Shown in pieces: positions 19,513-27,118 of a stretch of DNA of 37,372 nt. A model generated the notes under the pieces. It did not search any database. It worked only from the letters and a program-made list of their open reading frames with translations, and was not told the DNA's origin. How positions within the stretch are numbered: position 1 is the stretch's first letter; each line of letters opens with the position of its first letter. The DNA comes from a virus. The position numbers and the translations under genes were made by a program. Location: the IMG/VR virus record IMGVR_UViG_3300033153_003398, positions 1-37,372 of that record; one strand, written 5' to 3'.

Positions 19513-21333
19513 ATGGCACAACATTTATCCCAAGAGGAAGCACAACGGCAATTATTAGGATTAGTAACTGATGAAGTAAATCGCTACGACAAAGCTCAGT
19601 ATTGGATTACAGACAAGATTGCTCTCAACATGAGAGAGATGATTAAAGAGAACCGTAAGAACTACTGGGGTATTTATGATGACCCTGTAGATGGTACGAC
19701 TGGTAAAGAAAAACTATGGGTACCATTAACTAGACTCCTAGTTGATGCAGTCCGTAAGAATGTAAACCTTGACCCTAAAGATGTCCGCTTTCGTTCTACA
19801 GATCCTGATAGTTCACACTTCACTCACTTAGTTAGAGGCTACATAAAGAAATGGTTATCTAAAACATATTTTAACCATACTCTTAATCAAGCTGGCTTCA
19901 CTACTTCCGTAGATGGAACTGTAGTATGGAAAACTTACTTGTTAGATAAGAAGATTGTCCGGAAAGATGTTGACCTACTAAACGTATATATCGACCCCAG
20001 TGCTGATAGCATTCAGGATACTTACCGCTTCACTGAGCGAGTACTAATGACTAAGACTGAAGTAGAAAAGATGGACTGGTTAAATAAAGATAGGTTTGTT
20101 GCTGAAGAAGATGTTGAAAAGGTAGACGGTGAAGGAGCAACTAAGTCTGGAGAGTTCGGCGATGTGTATGAATCATGGGGATACTTCCCTAAGCATTTAG
20201 TGTTAGCAGCAATGGGTGAAAACTACCAAGAAGAAGATGTAGACAAGGAAATGGAATCACAGGTAGTTATCTCCGGACTAAATACTGGAGCAATCACTTT
20301 CCACTTTGCTGAAGAGAATAAAGAAAAGGACAACCAAGGGAACATCATTAAACCTTACGAAGAAGGTTGGTACTTAAAAGTTCCTAATCGTTGGTATGGA
20401 GTTGGTATCGCTGAAACAGTTATGCCTCTACAGTACTGGATTAACACAGTGGTTAATCTACGTATCAAGAAGAACACAATGGCTCAACTGGGATTACTAA
20501 AGATCCGTCGTGGTTCTAAGGTGACACAACAGATGCTTCAGAACCTAGTTGGTAAAGGAGTGATTGAATTAGCTGACCCAGAGAATGACTTACAACAGTT
20601 ACGAATTGATGAATCAGGACAGTCTAGTTATGAAGACGAGAAAGTAGCAAGAGGATGGGCGCAAGATATAACTTCAGTGTTTGACGCTTCACTTGGAGAC
20701 TTACCAGCTTCAACTTCTGCTACTGGTGCAGTTATTCAGGACCGACAACAACGCTCAGCCTTCCAGTTAGTTACTGAATCAATGGAGCATTTAGTCCAAC
20801 GTTGGATGGATAGACACGTTTTACCTAATACACCAGTAATGATTAAGGATGAGAAGTATATTACTTTCTTTAAAGACTTTGATGATATTAAGAAAATACG
20901 TGAAGCTATCGTAGCTAACCTGGCAATGGAATCTCTAGCTAATCTTTCTGGTGGAGTACCAACTGAACTTGAAGTAGAGGAAGCAATGAGAAAGGCTGAA
21001 CGTAAGTTGGAATCTAAGGGAGACTTCTTTATTGAGCAGGTAGATAAGTTGTTAGTAGACATGATGGAGACAGAAGTGTTCATGACTAACACTGAGGTAG
21101 ATGTAGCGGTAACAGTCAGAAACTTACTAGAGCTAAGGAATGGCCTATCACCAGAAGCAGCTAACGAGATGACAGCTGAAGCTCTAGACTTGCTCGGGTT
21201 ACAAGTACCTAACTCACTCAAAGAACCAGTACAAGAAGAACAACTAGAGGCTGGAGCAGCACCAAGCCTTCCAGCTTTTAATGAGCAAGCTATCTCTACT
21301 GAAGCTTTAGCTCTAGGTAGTGAACAAAGATAA
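19513..21333 (+). CDS. Portal protein
   Basis: 606 residues following the large terminase, the standard place for the portal. The N-terminal half is mixed and the region 270-345 (NRWYGVGIAETVMPLQYWIN, then LRIKKNTMAQLGLLKIRRGS) is typical of the portal stem and wing. Then a helical crown region (380-560) and an acidic Gln/Glu/Ala-rich tail. Its size lies between SPP1-like and P22-like portals. It forms the ring through which DNA enters and leaves. The stop overlaps the next start by one base. Confidence 0.85.
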   Translation: MAQHLSQEEAQRQLLGLVTDEVNRYDKAQYWITDKIALNMREMIKENRKNYWGIYDDPVDGTTGKEKLWVPLTRLLVDAVRKNVNLDPKDVRFRSTDPDSSHFTHLVRGYIKKWLSKTYFNHTLNQAGFTTSVDGTVVWKTYLLDKKIVRKDVDLLNVYIDPSADSIQDTYRFTERVLMTKTEVEKMDWLNKDRFVAEEDVEKVDGEGATKSGEFGDVYESWGYFPKHLVLAAMGENYQEEDVDKEMESQVVISGLNTGAITFHFAEENKEKDNQGNIIKPYEEGWYLKVPNRWYGVGIAETVMPLQYWINTVVNLRIKKNTMAQLGLLKIRRGSKVTQQMLQNLVGKGVIELADPENDLQQLRIDESGQSSYEDEKVARGWAQDITSVFDASLGDLPASTSATGAVIQDRQQRSAFQLVTESMEHLVQRWMDRHVLPNTPVMIKDEKYITFFKDFDDIKKIREAIVANLAMESLANLSGGVPTELEVEEAMRKAERKLESKGDFFIEQVDKLLVDMMETEVFMTNTEVDVAVTVRNLLELRNGLSPEAANEMTAEALDLLGLQVPNSLKEPVQEEQLEAGAAPSLPAFNEQAISTEALALGSEQR

Positions 21334-21632
21334 TGAAAAAAGAATTTGACGAAGACACCACTAAGCAACTAGGTCGAGCAGCTGAGATTGAAGCTATGCT
21401 CGGCTCAGCTGGTTGGTCTTATGCTGAAGCTGATTTAAAGGACTACATAGCCAAACTAAAGGACATTAGTACTATAGATTTAGCCAGTGATACTGTTATT
21501 CAACAGCTAAGGGACCAAGTAAACACTGCTGCTGTCCTTGAAGATTGGCTGGAGTCCTTAAAGAGTCAGGTAAATAATGCTATAATTATCACAGAACATA
21601 AAGGAACAGTTAAAACAGTAGAAAGACGATAG
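21333..21632 (+). CDS. Hypothetical helical protein between portal and scaffold, 99 aa
   Basis: 99 mostly helical, acidic residues (TTKQLGRAAEIEAMLGSAGW... ) containing an Ile/Leu-rich helical pair. Its place after the portal suggests a head accessory or early scaffold factor, but no motif supports a name. Coupled to the portal by a one-base overlap (TAATG). Confidence 0.65.
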   Translation: MKKEFDEDTTKQLGRAAEIEAMLGSAGWSYAEADLKDYIAKLKDISTIDLASDTVIQQLRDQVNTAAVLEDWLESLKSQVNNAIIITEHKGTVKTVERR

Positions 21633-21666
21633 CCCTGCAACACCTTAGCAGGGAGCTTGTCTCCCT
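21633..21666 (+). other. Two mutually exclusive hairpins before the scaffold gene
   Basis: CCCTGC (21633-21638) pairs with GCAGGG (21648-21653), and AGGGAG (21650-21655) pairs with CTCCCT (21661-21666). They share AGGG, so only one can form. No T run follows. They may tune readthrough, RNA stability or translation at the head-gene boundary. Confidence 0.6.
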
Positions 21667-21687
21667 ATTATTAACTATCCAAACACT

Positions 21688-22242
21688 ATGGAAACAGAAA
21701 ACCAAACCGAAGAAACCCAAGTTGATGATTCTCAATTGAAATCAGCAGCCGGTAATGAGGCGGAATCTGTTGCAACTGATAGCTTGACCTTGAGTGAGAT
21801 AAACGACCTCACAGGGAAAACCTATAAAGACAAAGAATCTGCCCTTAAGAGTATTAAGGACATGAGTTCACAGGCTGGAAAAGCCGCTGACTTAGAAGGC
21901 AAGCTTAAGAAGGTTGAGACACCTAATAAGCAACTCACTGCCGTACAAGAACAGCTAAGCCAATTACAGAATGATGCCTTTTTCAAAGACAATGAAGATT
22001 TCAATACTAATCGTGAGCTAATCGAAAAGATTGCTAAAGCAGATGGTATCTCTAATCAAGAAGTTGTCGAAACTGAACTGTATAAATCAGTCTCAGGAAC
22101 AGTAGCAAGTCAGAGTACAAGGACTGTAGCAAGTACTAATGGAAGGGTGGCACAATCCGCAGCGTCAAAGGAGTTTGACCCTAAAGGAAAGTCACCTGAT
22201 GAGTTAGCAGCTTTTGTTACAGGAACTTATTTTAAAACATAA
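21688..22242 (+). CDS. Capsid scaffolding protein
   Basis: 184 residues, acidic Glu/Thr/Gln-rich N-terminus (1-45), a coiled-coil-like central helix (60-110), then a Ser/Thr-rich linker and a basic C-terminal helix (KGKSPDELAAFVTGTYF). This composition and the place directly before the capsid gene (three bases) are typical of scaffolds, which guide shell assembly and then leave. No cleavage motif is seen. Confidence 0.75.
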   Translation: METENQTEETQVDDSQLKSAAGNEAESVATDSLTLSEINDLTGKTYKDKESALKSIKDMSSQAGKAADLEGKLKKVETPNKQLTAVQEQLSQLQNDAFFKDNEDFNTNRELIEKIAKADGISNQEVVETELYKSVSGTVASQSTRTVASTNGRVAQSAASKEFDPKGKSPDELAAFVTGTYFKT

Positions 22243-22245
22243 AAT

Positions 22246-23130
22246 ATGTCAACTCTCGTAACCTATAACGATACTTCACGTCCAGAGGACTTGGTATCAG
22301 TTGTAACCAACGTGTCACCAACACAGACTCCTCTTTTGAGTCGTCTATCACGTGGCGCACAAGCAAAAGGAACTCTACATGAGTACCTTTTAGACACCTT
22401 CGCTAGTTCAGCAGACAACGCTGCAATTGAAGGCGCAGCATTTAGTTCTGACGTTCTAGTTGCTCCAACACGTGGAAGCAACATCACTCAAATCTTTCGA
22501 AACGATATTGAAGTATCTGGTACACAGCAAATGGTATCTGAACCAGAAGCACTGAACTATCAAACTCGAAAGACTTTGAAGGAACATGCAAAGGATATTG
22601 AGAAAGCTATGATGGCTGGATCACAGGCTTCAGGTGAAACTGATGGCGCACGTCGAATGACTGGTGTAATCAACGCTCTTACTACAAACGCAACTACTCA
22701 GGCTTCAGCTTCAACGCTGACAGAAGCTGGTTACAACGACCTTTTGGAACTTGTACACGGTTCAACTGATGAGTTCCCAAACATGGTATTCGTTGGTTCT
22801 AAACTAAAGCGAACTATCTCAGGATTCACTGGTGGAAACACTAAGAACCTTGACGGTACTACAGGTAAAGTCAGCAATTTCGTTGCTATCTACGAAGGTG
22901 ACTTCGGAGTACAGGAGATTATGATTCACCGAGATGTACCGAACGCAGCAGCTGGACGGTCAATCGTTGGTATCAACTCTGACTACCACCGTATCTCATA
23001 CATGCGACCTACAAACATTGTAGAAATCGCAAAGGTAGGAGACTCTGATCGAAAGATGTTGCTTACAGAGGTAACTCTAGAGCACACAGGTGAGAAAACA
23101 GGTTTCGTCGCTAACCGATATGCTAGCTAG
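22246..23130 (+). CDS. Major capsid protein, SU10-like fold family
   Basis: 294 residues, HK97-like. The N-terminal block TSRPEDLVSVVTNVSPTQTPLLSRL and the later YQTRKTLKEHAKDIEKAMM, GARRMTGVINAL and DYHRISYMRPTNIVEIAKVGDS match the SU10/DUF5309 capsid family pattern. There is no N-terminal delta domain, so the separate scaffold does that job. Codon choice here (many CGA, AAC, TTC) looks more biased than in flanking genes, as for a highly expressed protein. It is followed by a strong terminator. Confidence 0.88.
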   Translation: MSTLVTYNDTSRPEDLVSVVTNVSPTQTPLLSRLSRGAQAKGTLHEYLLDTFASSADNAAIEGAAFSSDVLVAPTRGSNITQIFRNDIEVSGTQQMVSEPEALNYQTRKTLKEHAKDIEKAMMAGSQASGETDGARRMTGVINALTTNATTQASASTLTEAGYNDLLELVHGSTDEFPNMVFVGSKLKRTISGFTGGNTKNLDGTTGKVSNFVAIYEGDFGVQEIMIHRDVPNAAAGRSIVGINSDYHRISYMRPTNIVEIAKVGDSDRKMLLTEVTLEHTGEKTGFVANRYAS

Positions 23131-23156
23131 TTAATAGTTACATATTAAGCACTAAG

Positions 23157-23176
23157 CACCCGAAAGGGTGTTTTTT
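23157..23176 (+). terminator. Rho-independent terminator after the capsid gene
   Basis: CACCC-GAAA-GGGTG followed by TTTTTT: a short stem with a stable GNRA loop. It closes the head operon. Confidence 0.92.
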
Positions 23177-23180
23177 GTTG

Positions 23181-23189
23181 TGGTACAAT
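23181..23189 (+). promoter_or_regulatory. Extended -10 TGGTACAAT, leaderless
   Basis: Only four bases after the terminator T run; the box ends 6 nt before the ATG at 23196. It restarts transcription directly behind the terminator. Confidence 0.75.
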
Positions 23190-23195
23190 AAAACC

Positions 23196-23321
23196 ATGTT
23201 AAACATTTTCAAAAAGCTGAGGAAGAAGAAGTGTGACAGATGTAAGAAAGCTCCAGTAAACGAAAAGCTATACCCCACGTCTAAGAATGAGTGGATTTGT
23301 GACGACTGTAAAAACAACTAG
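23196..23321 (+). CDS. Zinc-ribbon microprotein, 41 aa
   Basis: MLNIFKKLRKKKCDRCKKAP... with C13, C16, C35 and C38 as CDRC and ICDDC, a textbook minimal zinc ribbon, behind a basic amphipathic N-terminal helix. It is the first gene after the capsid terminator and has its own promoter, so it is probably made in quantity late in infection. Possible roles: virion component, nucleic-acid binding, or host-directed adaptor. No name is justified. Confidence 0.7.
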   Translation: MLNIFKKLRKKKCDRCKKAPVNEKLYPTSKNEWICDDCKNN

Positions 23322-23323
23322 TT

Positions 23324-23695
23324 ATGTCTACTGAATCACACGTTTACCATAAGGATGGTGAGTTAGCGGGGCTTTACACTATTGATGGAGTTGAAGCTCG
23401 CAGAGTATTTGGTAATAAGAAGTTTTGGGAAGGTGTCGATGAGTTGATTAAGCTCTACACACAACTTCATCCAATGGAGATGAAGACAGCTTCTATAGAG
23501 AACGCCCAGATTAAATTTGATAATAAGAATAAACACGGCTCAAATGAATCTAAGTCCATGCGTCAGGCATTAAACATTCCTTATGGTTTGTACCTAGTTT
23601 TGATAGATTATGAACCAACTTTATTACGTAATAAAAAGACTCGGACAGCTTTTATGAAGAGGTATCCGCATTTACGAGCATGTGAAACTGTATGA
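23324..23695 (+). CDS. Hypothetical protein, 123 aa
   Basis: 123 residues, mixed alpha/beta, basic C-terminus. No family recognised. It opens MSTESHVYHKDGELAGLYTI and holds a short helical block (FWEGVDELIKLYTQLHP). It overlaps the next gene by ATGA and follows the zinc-ribbon gene by two bases, so the three small proteins form one unit. Confidence 0.65.
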   Translation: MSTESHVYHKDGELAGLYTIDGVEARRVFGNKKFWEGVDELIKLYTQLHPMEMKTASIENAQIKFDNKNKHGSNESKSMRQALNIPYGLYLVLIDYEPTLLRNKKTRTAFMKRYPHLRACETV

Positions 23696-23814
23696 CAACA
23701 GAAAAACTTAAACGTAGATTTATAACTGCTGACTATAAAGGGAAGGAAGACCAAGAGAAATCTTTTAAAGAGTTTATGAGGAGAGAATGGTGGAAGTTTT
23801 GGAAATGGATTTAA
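23692..23814 (+). CDS. Trp-rich cationic microprotein, 40 aa
   Basis: MTTEKLKRRFITADYKGKED, then a helix ending FMRREWWKFWKWI at the stop. The last ten residues hold four Trp among Lys/Arg, the composition of membrane-interfacial and Trp-rich cationic antimicrobial peptides. It starts inside the TGA of the preceding gene (ATGA). It may attach its complex to membranes or disturb the host envelope. An alternative is a packing anchor on the virion. Confidence 0.6.
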   Translation: MTTEKLKRRFITADYKGKEDQEKSFKEFMRREWWKFWKWI

Positions 23815-23823
23815 TATTTATAT

Positions 23824-26088
23824 ATGAAAATATCTCTAGCAATTATTGTTAAAGCAGATGATGGAGAGGCACAAGGACTAGACAATTTACTATCTTCAGT
23901 AACAGGAATATTTGATGAAATATGTATCACGATCACCGGTGAGAATGCACTGGTTGAAAAGGCGGCTAAGAAACATGATGCTAAGATTAGCTATTTCGAG
24001 TGGATTGATGACTTCGCTAAGGCAAGGAATTATAACTTTTCGCAGGCTACGGGTGATTGGATTGTCTGGTTTGATGCAGATGATATTGTCAGGAATGCAG
24101 AGAACATACGAAAGAATATTGAGTTGGCTGACAAGAACCAAGTAACCGGCTTATCGACTCTTTATCATTATTCTCACGATGCAGAGGGTCAGGTAGCAGA
24201 CTCACATTGGAAGAAACAGTTTGTGAAAGCTGGGTACTATGAATGGAGAGGAATGATACATGAAGATTTACTACCGATTAAAGAAGGAAGAGACGCTAAC
24301 ATTAGCGATGTTATTCGAGTACACACTGCCACTAAAGCAGATAGTGAAGCTAGTCTATTACGTAACTTAAAGATATTAAAGAAGGCTATAAAACAGGAAC
24401 CGAATGAACCTCGACATTATTTCTATTCAGCTCGTTGTTACCTCGGTACTGGAGAATGGAAAGAGGTTGTCTACGCTGTTGAGAAGTATTTAACACTGTC
24501 TGATTGGAAAGAAGAGCGGTACGACGCTACTAATATGGCCGGTGAAGCATGGATGCGTTTAGGTAATTCTGGTAAGGCTATTGAAACTCACCAAAAAGCT
24601 ATCCTAGAATTAGAGGATGCTCCTGATGCTTACATCTATAAAGCTCGTAACTACATTCATAATGAAGAATGGCATAACGCTATTACTAACCTAGAGATAG
24701 CAGATCAGCGAGATAAAGATGCAGTAAACTTAAAGAAGTCAGCTCTATATGACCATGACTTATTTGTATTGTCGGCAATCTGTTTGATGAATTTGGGAAT
24801 GTACCAACAGTCAGTTAATGCGGCTAAGAAGGCATTTAAGAATCGGCATACTGAGCAGTCACAAGAGATATTAGAGTTAGCAGAACAGATGTTAGTTGAT
24901 GAGAACTTAACTAACACCTACCGTAGATTAGGAGAGTCTATGTTAGAAGATAAGGAGCGACTAAGTAAGCTACTTGAAACAGTACCAGCTACAATAAAAG
25001 ATGACCCTAGGCTTCTAACTTTATTTTTTGCTGCTAACCCTCCTAAGAAGTGGGCTGACAATTCTATTGTCTGGTACTGCGGTAACTCTCTAGAAGACTG
25101 GGACGGTAACAGCATTAAGAATGGTGGTATTGGTGGCTCAGAGACAGCAGTGATTGAGTTATCAAAGCGACAAGCTAAAGCTGGTAAGGAAGTGACTGTC
25201 TATAATCGATGTGGTGCGCCAGCCGAAGGTGAGATGATAGATGGTGTTCTATATAAGAACTTCTGGCAGTATAATCAAGAAGATGAGTTGGACACTATAA
25301 TTCTATGGCGTTCACCAAGATTAGTTGACCATGTAAAACATGCTAAGAAGATTATTGTTGATATGCACGATGTTTCTAATGATGGGCTGTTCACTAAAGA
25401 GAGATTAGATAAAATAGACAAGGTTCATGTAAAGACTAACTACCATAAAGGACTATATCCATCTATTCCAGAGGAGAAGTTTGTAGTAGTTGGTAATGGA
25501 ATTAATCTAGAACGTTTCCCTAAAGAGAAGTCAGAAAAGACTCTAACTAGATTTATTTACACATCATCTGCTAATCGAGGATTGGAGAACATACTAGATA
25601 TGTGGCCAGAGATACGAGAGAAAGTAGCCGAAGCTGAACTACACATCTTTTATGGCTGGAATACTTTTGCAGAAGCTCACAAGAACGATCCAGTAAAAAT
25701 GGAGTGGGTTAAATCAATGAATGAAAAGATGAGTCAAGAAGGAGTAATCAATCATGGAAGAGTAGACCAACAGACTCTAGCTGATGAAATGAGTAAGTCT
25801 CACTTATGGTTATATCCAACAGAATTTGCAGAGATACACTGTATTACAGCTCTTGAAATGCAAGCAGCCTATGTTTATCCTATTACTACTGGTTACGCAG
25901 CTTTGAAAGAAACTCAACTAGGAGGAGTGCAACTATACGGAGACCCTAAAACTAAAGAATGGCGCAAAACCTTTTTAGGTGAGATACAGAATGCAGTGAA
26001 TCATTCAGACCAATTGAATCTAAATAGAGGTAGAGAATTAGCAGAGAAATGTAGTTGGGATAATGTATCAAAGTCATGGATAATTTAG
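23824..26088 (+). CDS. Bifunctional glycosyltransferase: GT2 domain, TPR array, GT1/GT4-like domain
   Basis: 754 residues in three parts. Residues 1-170 form a GT-A/family 2 transferase: SLAIIVKADDG, DDFAKARNYNFSQATGDWIV and the DxD-bearing WFDADD (about 76-81). Residues 175-370 are helical repeats of TPR type (RHYFYSARCYLGTGEWKEVV, AGEAWMRLGNSGKAIETHQK, KARNYIHNEEWHNAITNLE). Residues 400-754 are a GT-B fold: GGIGGSETAVIELSKRQAKA, VVVGNGINLERFP and the C-terminal nucleotide-sugar site PTEFAEIHCITALEMQAA. It probably builds a glycan of two or more sugars on a phage protein or on host surface material. It sits in the virion block, 13 bases overlapping a methyltransferase. Confidence 0.87.
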   Translation: MKISLAIIVKADDGEAQGLDNLLSSVTGIFDEICITITGENALVEKAAKKHDAKISYFEWIDDFAKARNYNFSQATGDWIVWFDADDIVRNAENIRKNIELADKNQVTGLSTLYHYSHDAEGQVADSHWKKQFVKAGYYEWRGMIHEDLLPIKEGRDANISDVIRVHTATKADSEASLLRNLKILKKAIKQEPNEPRHYFYSARCYLGTGEWKEVVYAVEKYLTLSDWKEERYDATNMAGEAWMRLGNSGKAIETHQKAILELEDAPDAYIYKARNYIHNEEWHNAITNLEIADQRDKDAVNLKKSALYDHDLFVLSAICLMNLGMYQQSVNAAKKAFKNRHTEQSQEILELAEQMLVDENLTNTYRRLGESMLEDKERLSKLLETVPATIKDDPRLLTLFFAANPPKKWADNSIVWYCGNSLEDWDGNSIKNGGIGGSETAVIELSKRQAKAGKEVTVYNRCGAPAEGEMIDGVLYKNFWQYNQEDELDTIILWRSPRLVDHVKHAKKIIVDMHDVSNDGLFTKERLDKIDKVHVKTNYHKGLYPSIPEEKFVVVGNGINLERFPKEKSEKTLTRFIYTSSANRGLENILDMWPEIREKVAEAELHIFYGWNTFAEAHKNDPVKMEWVKSMNEKMSQEGVINHGRVDQQTLADEMSKSHLWLYPTEFAEIHCITALEMQAAYVYPITTGYAALKETQLGGVQLYGDPKTKEWRKTFLGEIQNAVNHSDQLNLNRGRELAEKCSWDNVSKSWII

Positions 26089-26756
26089 AGACAATCAGTC
26101 CTGAAGAAGCGGTAGGTTATATGGGGCCACACTTAGACGCACTTAGAAAACAAGTAGCTATAAAAAGCATCTTAGACATAGGGGCTGCAGCTGGCCACTT
26201 CTCTAAGTTTGCTCTTAGGTATTGGCCTGAAGCTAAAGTGACAGCTATTGAGTGTAATGAGATAAATAAATTCTTTTTAGACCCTACTAATTGGAACGTA
26301 CAGTACGCTTGTCTAGGTGATAAAGCTTGTACTAAAACCTTTTATATTAACCCAATGGAAAAGCATGGTGGAGGCTCTAGCTTCTACATAGAGAATACCA
26401 AACACTTCGACAACTCTAGTGAGTATGAAAAGGAGATTATAACGTTAGACTCGATGGAGTTACTACCACATGACTTAATAAAGATTGATACTCAAGGTAG
26501 TGAATTAGATATTATTAAGGGTGGTGAGGAAACTATTAAACAAGCTAAGTATCTACTATTAGAGCTATCTTTTGTAGAGTTTAACAAAGATGGTTGTATG
26601 ATTGATGATGTTTTAGCCTACACTAGAAAGCTAGGTTTTAGGATTATTGACACGTTTGGTCCTCAGTTTGGTGGTCACTGGTGGGAAGGTAGAAAGATAC
26701 AAGTTGATGTTTTGTTAGCAAAAGAAACAGAACCAGTCTTTGAATTTAGAGGTTAG
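26076..26756 (+). CDS. FkbM-family methyltransferase
   Basis: 226 residues with a class I SAM fold: motif I SILDIGAAAGHFSKFALRYW, acidic motif II (AIECNE), and the FkbM signature LIKIDTQGSELDIIKGGEETI followed by YLLLELSF. FkbM enzymes O-methylate sugars and similar hydroxyls. The overlap with the glycosyltransferase suggests that it caps the glycan made by that enzyme, modifying virion surface sugars. Ends in TAG one base before a new promoter. Confidence 0.9.
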   Translation: MDNLETISPEEAVGYMGPHLDALRKQVAIKSILDIGAAAGHFSKFALRYWPEAKVTAIECNEINKFFLDPTNWNVQYACLGDKACTKTFYINPMEKHGGGSSFYIENTKHFDNSSEYEKEIITLDSMELLPHDLIKIDTQGSELDIIKGGEETIKQAKYLLLELSFVEFNKDGCMIDDVLAYTRKLGFRIIDTFGPQFGGHWWEGRKIQVDVLLAKETEPVFEFRG

Positions 26757-26765
26757 TGGTATAAT
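26757..26765 (+). promoter_or_regulatory. Extended -10 TGGTATAAT, leaderless
   Basis: Begins at the base after the methyltransferase stop and ends 8 nt before the ATG at 26774. Confidence 0.8.
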
Positions 26766-26773
26766 TACAGCTT

Positions 26774-27118
26774 ATGGATAAGATTGAACCTGTAGCACAG
26801 CCTGAACCGATGGCTGATATACCACAGTCAGCAGAACAAACTGGTATTGGTATGGATATTCACGCTATGAAGCTGGAAGGTTTTTTCGGTATTCAAAATC
26901 CTAGTAGTGAAGAACAAAAATCATTAAGTGAAATGACTAGATTACTTAATGGTAATAATATGGATGTAGTAGATTTTCTTTGGGAAGTTAAGAATGTAGA
27001 GAACAGGATTGGTACGCCACCATTAGGAATGTCACGACTCCAGCATACTTATAATTTTATTAAGATTAACTCTCAGATATTAGATCTAGAGAAAGAAAGA
27101 AACTTATATGTCCAATAA
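26774..27118 (+). CDS. Hypothetical virion-locus protein, 114 aa
   Basis: 114 residues: a Pro/Gln/Glu-rich disordered N-terminus (1-28) and a helical remainder with LSEMTRLLNGNNMDVVDFLW and RLQHTYNFIKINSQILDLEKE. It heads a leaderless-promoter operon and overlaps the next gene by 11 bases. A head- or neck-associated role is inferred from position only. Confidence 0.65.
   Translation: MDKIEPVAQPEPMADIPQSAEQTGIGMDIHAMKLEGFFGIQNPSSEEQKSLSEMTRLLNGNNMDVVDFLWEVKNVENRIGTPPLGMSRLQHTYNFIKINSQILDLEKERNLYVQ

Noticed and set aside
20736-21368. 210-aa minus-strand frame opposite the portal gene
   Set aside because: Ser/Leu-rich antisense shadow of a well-supported portal gene, with no promoter, RBS or domain.
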